Assembly: GCA_020028195.1 (NCBI GenBank)
Contig: JAHWYE010000086.1
Location: 1-7,070 of the forward strand
Reading direction: 5' to 3'
DNA from: Nitrospirota bacterium
GTDB taxonomy: Bacteria; Nitrospirota; Nitrospiria; Nitrospirales; Nitrospiraceae
Length of the DNA stretch: 7,070 bases
In this document: in pieces, positions 6,036 through 7,070 of the stretch
Layout of the letters: each line of letters begins with the position of its first letter
Position numbering within the stretch: the first letter of the stretch is position 1
The notes under the pieces: model-generated
Database searches by the model: none
Seen by the model: the letters and a program-made list of their open reading frames with translations, nothing else
What the model was told of the DNA's origin: nothing
Translations under genes and position numbers: made by a program

Positions 6036-7070
6036 TCAAGGCATGGTTTTCGAAGGCATGAACTGTGGGGGAATCCGTGAGGCTAGCGCATGCAGCGCGA
6101 TGGCCGTGCCAACACCTGTCACGAAGTCCGTCACGAGGACCATGATCGCGGTGTAGGTCATGAGGAGTGTCTCCATCCGACCTCGCGACAGGACCAACGA
6201 GATCTCCGCCGGCTTCACCATATTGTACGCCACGTACATCATGATCCCGCCGATACAGGCCATCGGGACATGCTCCAGGAAGGTGGCGAGGTAGGCCACA
6301 AGGAGGAGTTTGAAGACGCCCTTGGCGATGCCGGCCAGCGGCGAGATGGCTCCGACCTTGATGTTGGTGGCCGTCCGAGCCAGCGCGCCCGTGTGGGGAA
6401 ACCCGTTCAGCAGGGGGATGATAACATTCACCCAACCCTGACCCCACAGCTCTTTGTTCGGATTGAACGGCGTTCCCTTGTTGTCGGCGAGGCGATCCGC
6501 CATCCGCGATGACAGCAGGCTTTCGACTGCACCGACGAAAGTGATCGCGGCTACCGCGTACATCAGGTCGGAGAAAAAGAGGAAATTCAGTTGAAACGAT
6601 GCCGGGGGCGTAAAGACCCAGAAGTCGGTCGGGAGGCTTCCGTACTCGTCTTTGATTGAAACAATACCCTTCTCCGTCCAGACGGTCCAGGTCAGCAGAG
6701 TGCCGATTCCAAGGGCAATGAGCGGGCCGGGAACATAGACGGACATCTTGAAGCATGCTTTGCTGATTGCAAACGTGGCCACCGCGAGCGTGATCGCATA
6801 CGCGTTGATCTCGGACGAATGGTCCCAGACAATCCCCAGCTTTTCGAGGAAGCTGTGCCCGATCATCTCGGTCTTGATGTCCAGCACGTTGCCCAATTGC
6901 GTCGTCACGATCACGCAGGCAATCCCGATGGTGAAGCCCACCACGATCGAGTCGGGAACCAGGCTCACAAACCTGCCCATACGTGACAGGCCCATGACAA
7001 TCAGGATCAGGCCGGCGCAGATACTGGCCAGAATCATAAAGGCTGTGCCGAAGTCGTGAATCATCAAGGC
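6036..7070 (-). CDS. SulP-family anion permease, N-terminus outside window, no STAS domain
   Basis: This is an inner-membrane anion transporter of the SulP (SLC26-like) family, whose bacterial members carry sulfate, bicarbonate or dicarboxylates by proton or sodium symport. The frame is open to the window edge at 7070. The TTG at 7067 is inside the transmembrane region, so it is not the start; roughly the first 100 residues are missing. Visible family marks, in order, are GLSRMGRFVSLVPDSIVVGF, then AITFVGAVESLLSSRMAD, then NKELWGQGWVNVIIPL, and GFPHTGALARTATNIKVGA. Several hydrophobic helices lie between them, the last being the MLVTDFVTGVGTAIALHAL region. The protein stops 15 residues later (ending PSKTMP), so the cytoplasmic STAS domain that normally follows the last helix is absent. 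Only 57 nt separate this stop from the convergent methyltransferase stop, leaving no room for a frameshifted STAS. The ion carried cannot be told from sequence. Confidence 0.92.
   Translation of the reverse strand, partial: ALMIHDFGTAFMILASICAGLILIVMGLSRMGRFVSLVPDSIVVGFTIGIACVIVTTQLGNVLDIKTEMIGHSFLEKLGIVWDHSSEINAYAITLAVATFAISKACFKMSVYVPGPLIALGIGTLLTWTVWTEKGIVSIKDEYGSLPTDFWVFTPPASFQLNFLFFSDLMYAVAAITFVGAVESLLSSRMADRLADNKGTPFNPNKELWGQGWVNVIIPLLNGFPHTGALARTATNIKVGAISPLAGIAKGVFKLLLVAYLATFLEHVPMACIGGIMMYVAYNMVKPAEISLVLSRGRMETLLMTYTAIMVLVTDFVTGVGTAIALHALASRIPPQFMPSKTMP

Noticed and set aside
5971..6756. 261-codon minus-strand open frame overlapping the SulP gene
   Set aside because: The product is rich in Arg, Gly, His and Pro with no domain logic, while the overlapping frame encodes clear SulP motifs.
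7065..7067. TTG at the right edge as the SulP start
   Set aside because: The frame continues to the window edge and the residues are already mid-membrane-domain, so the real start is outside.

Overview
This is a 7.07 kb stretch of bacterial chromosome, gene-dense, at roughly 60% G+C by eye, with Shine-Dalgarno-type starts and GTG starts beside ATG. Nothing in it fixes the taxon. The codon bias and gene mix would suit a Nitrospira-like or similar Gram-negative environmental bacterium, but that is a guess from style, not from a marker gene. I see no rRNA, tRNA, CRISPR array, insertion sequence or phage gene.

Layout. Positions 1-532 (+) hold the 3' end of a tetratricopeptide-repeat (TPR) protein whose start lies outside the window. 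A small uncharacterised gene (564-833, -) converges on it. Its start is best placed at a GTG with a strong ribosome binding site, and a plausible sigma70-type promoter lies just upstream. From 974 to 5978 four genes run on the + strand: an exported protein of unknown function, a divergent ATP-grasp-fold protein, a CocE/NonD-type (peptidase family S15) serine hydrolase with a C-terminal extension, and a class I SAM-dependent O-methyltransferase. The first two are 24 nt apart. The next two are preceded by gaps of about 100 nt and each has its own good ribosome binding site. At the right edge a SulP-family anion permease (6036 to beyond 7070, -) converges on the methyltransferase. It ends directly after its membrane domain, with no STAS domain.

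How they may work together. ATP-grasp enzymes usually join a carboxylate to an amine or similar nucleophile. S15/CocE hydrolases cleave amide or ester bonds, and this type of methyltransferase modifies hydroxyl groups on small molecules. Side by side on one strand they could form a small pathway that makes, trims and methylates an amide or ester metabolite. This is inferred from gene families and order only. The ATP-grasp protein is the most unusual item: it keeps the overall fold signature, but the usual metal-binding Asn of the E-x-N motif is His. The flanking TPR, small-protein and SulP genes are probably unrelated to this group.
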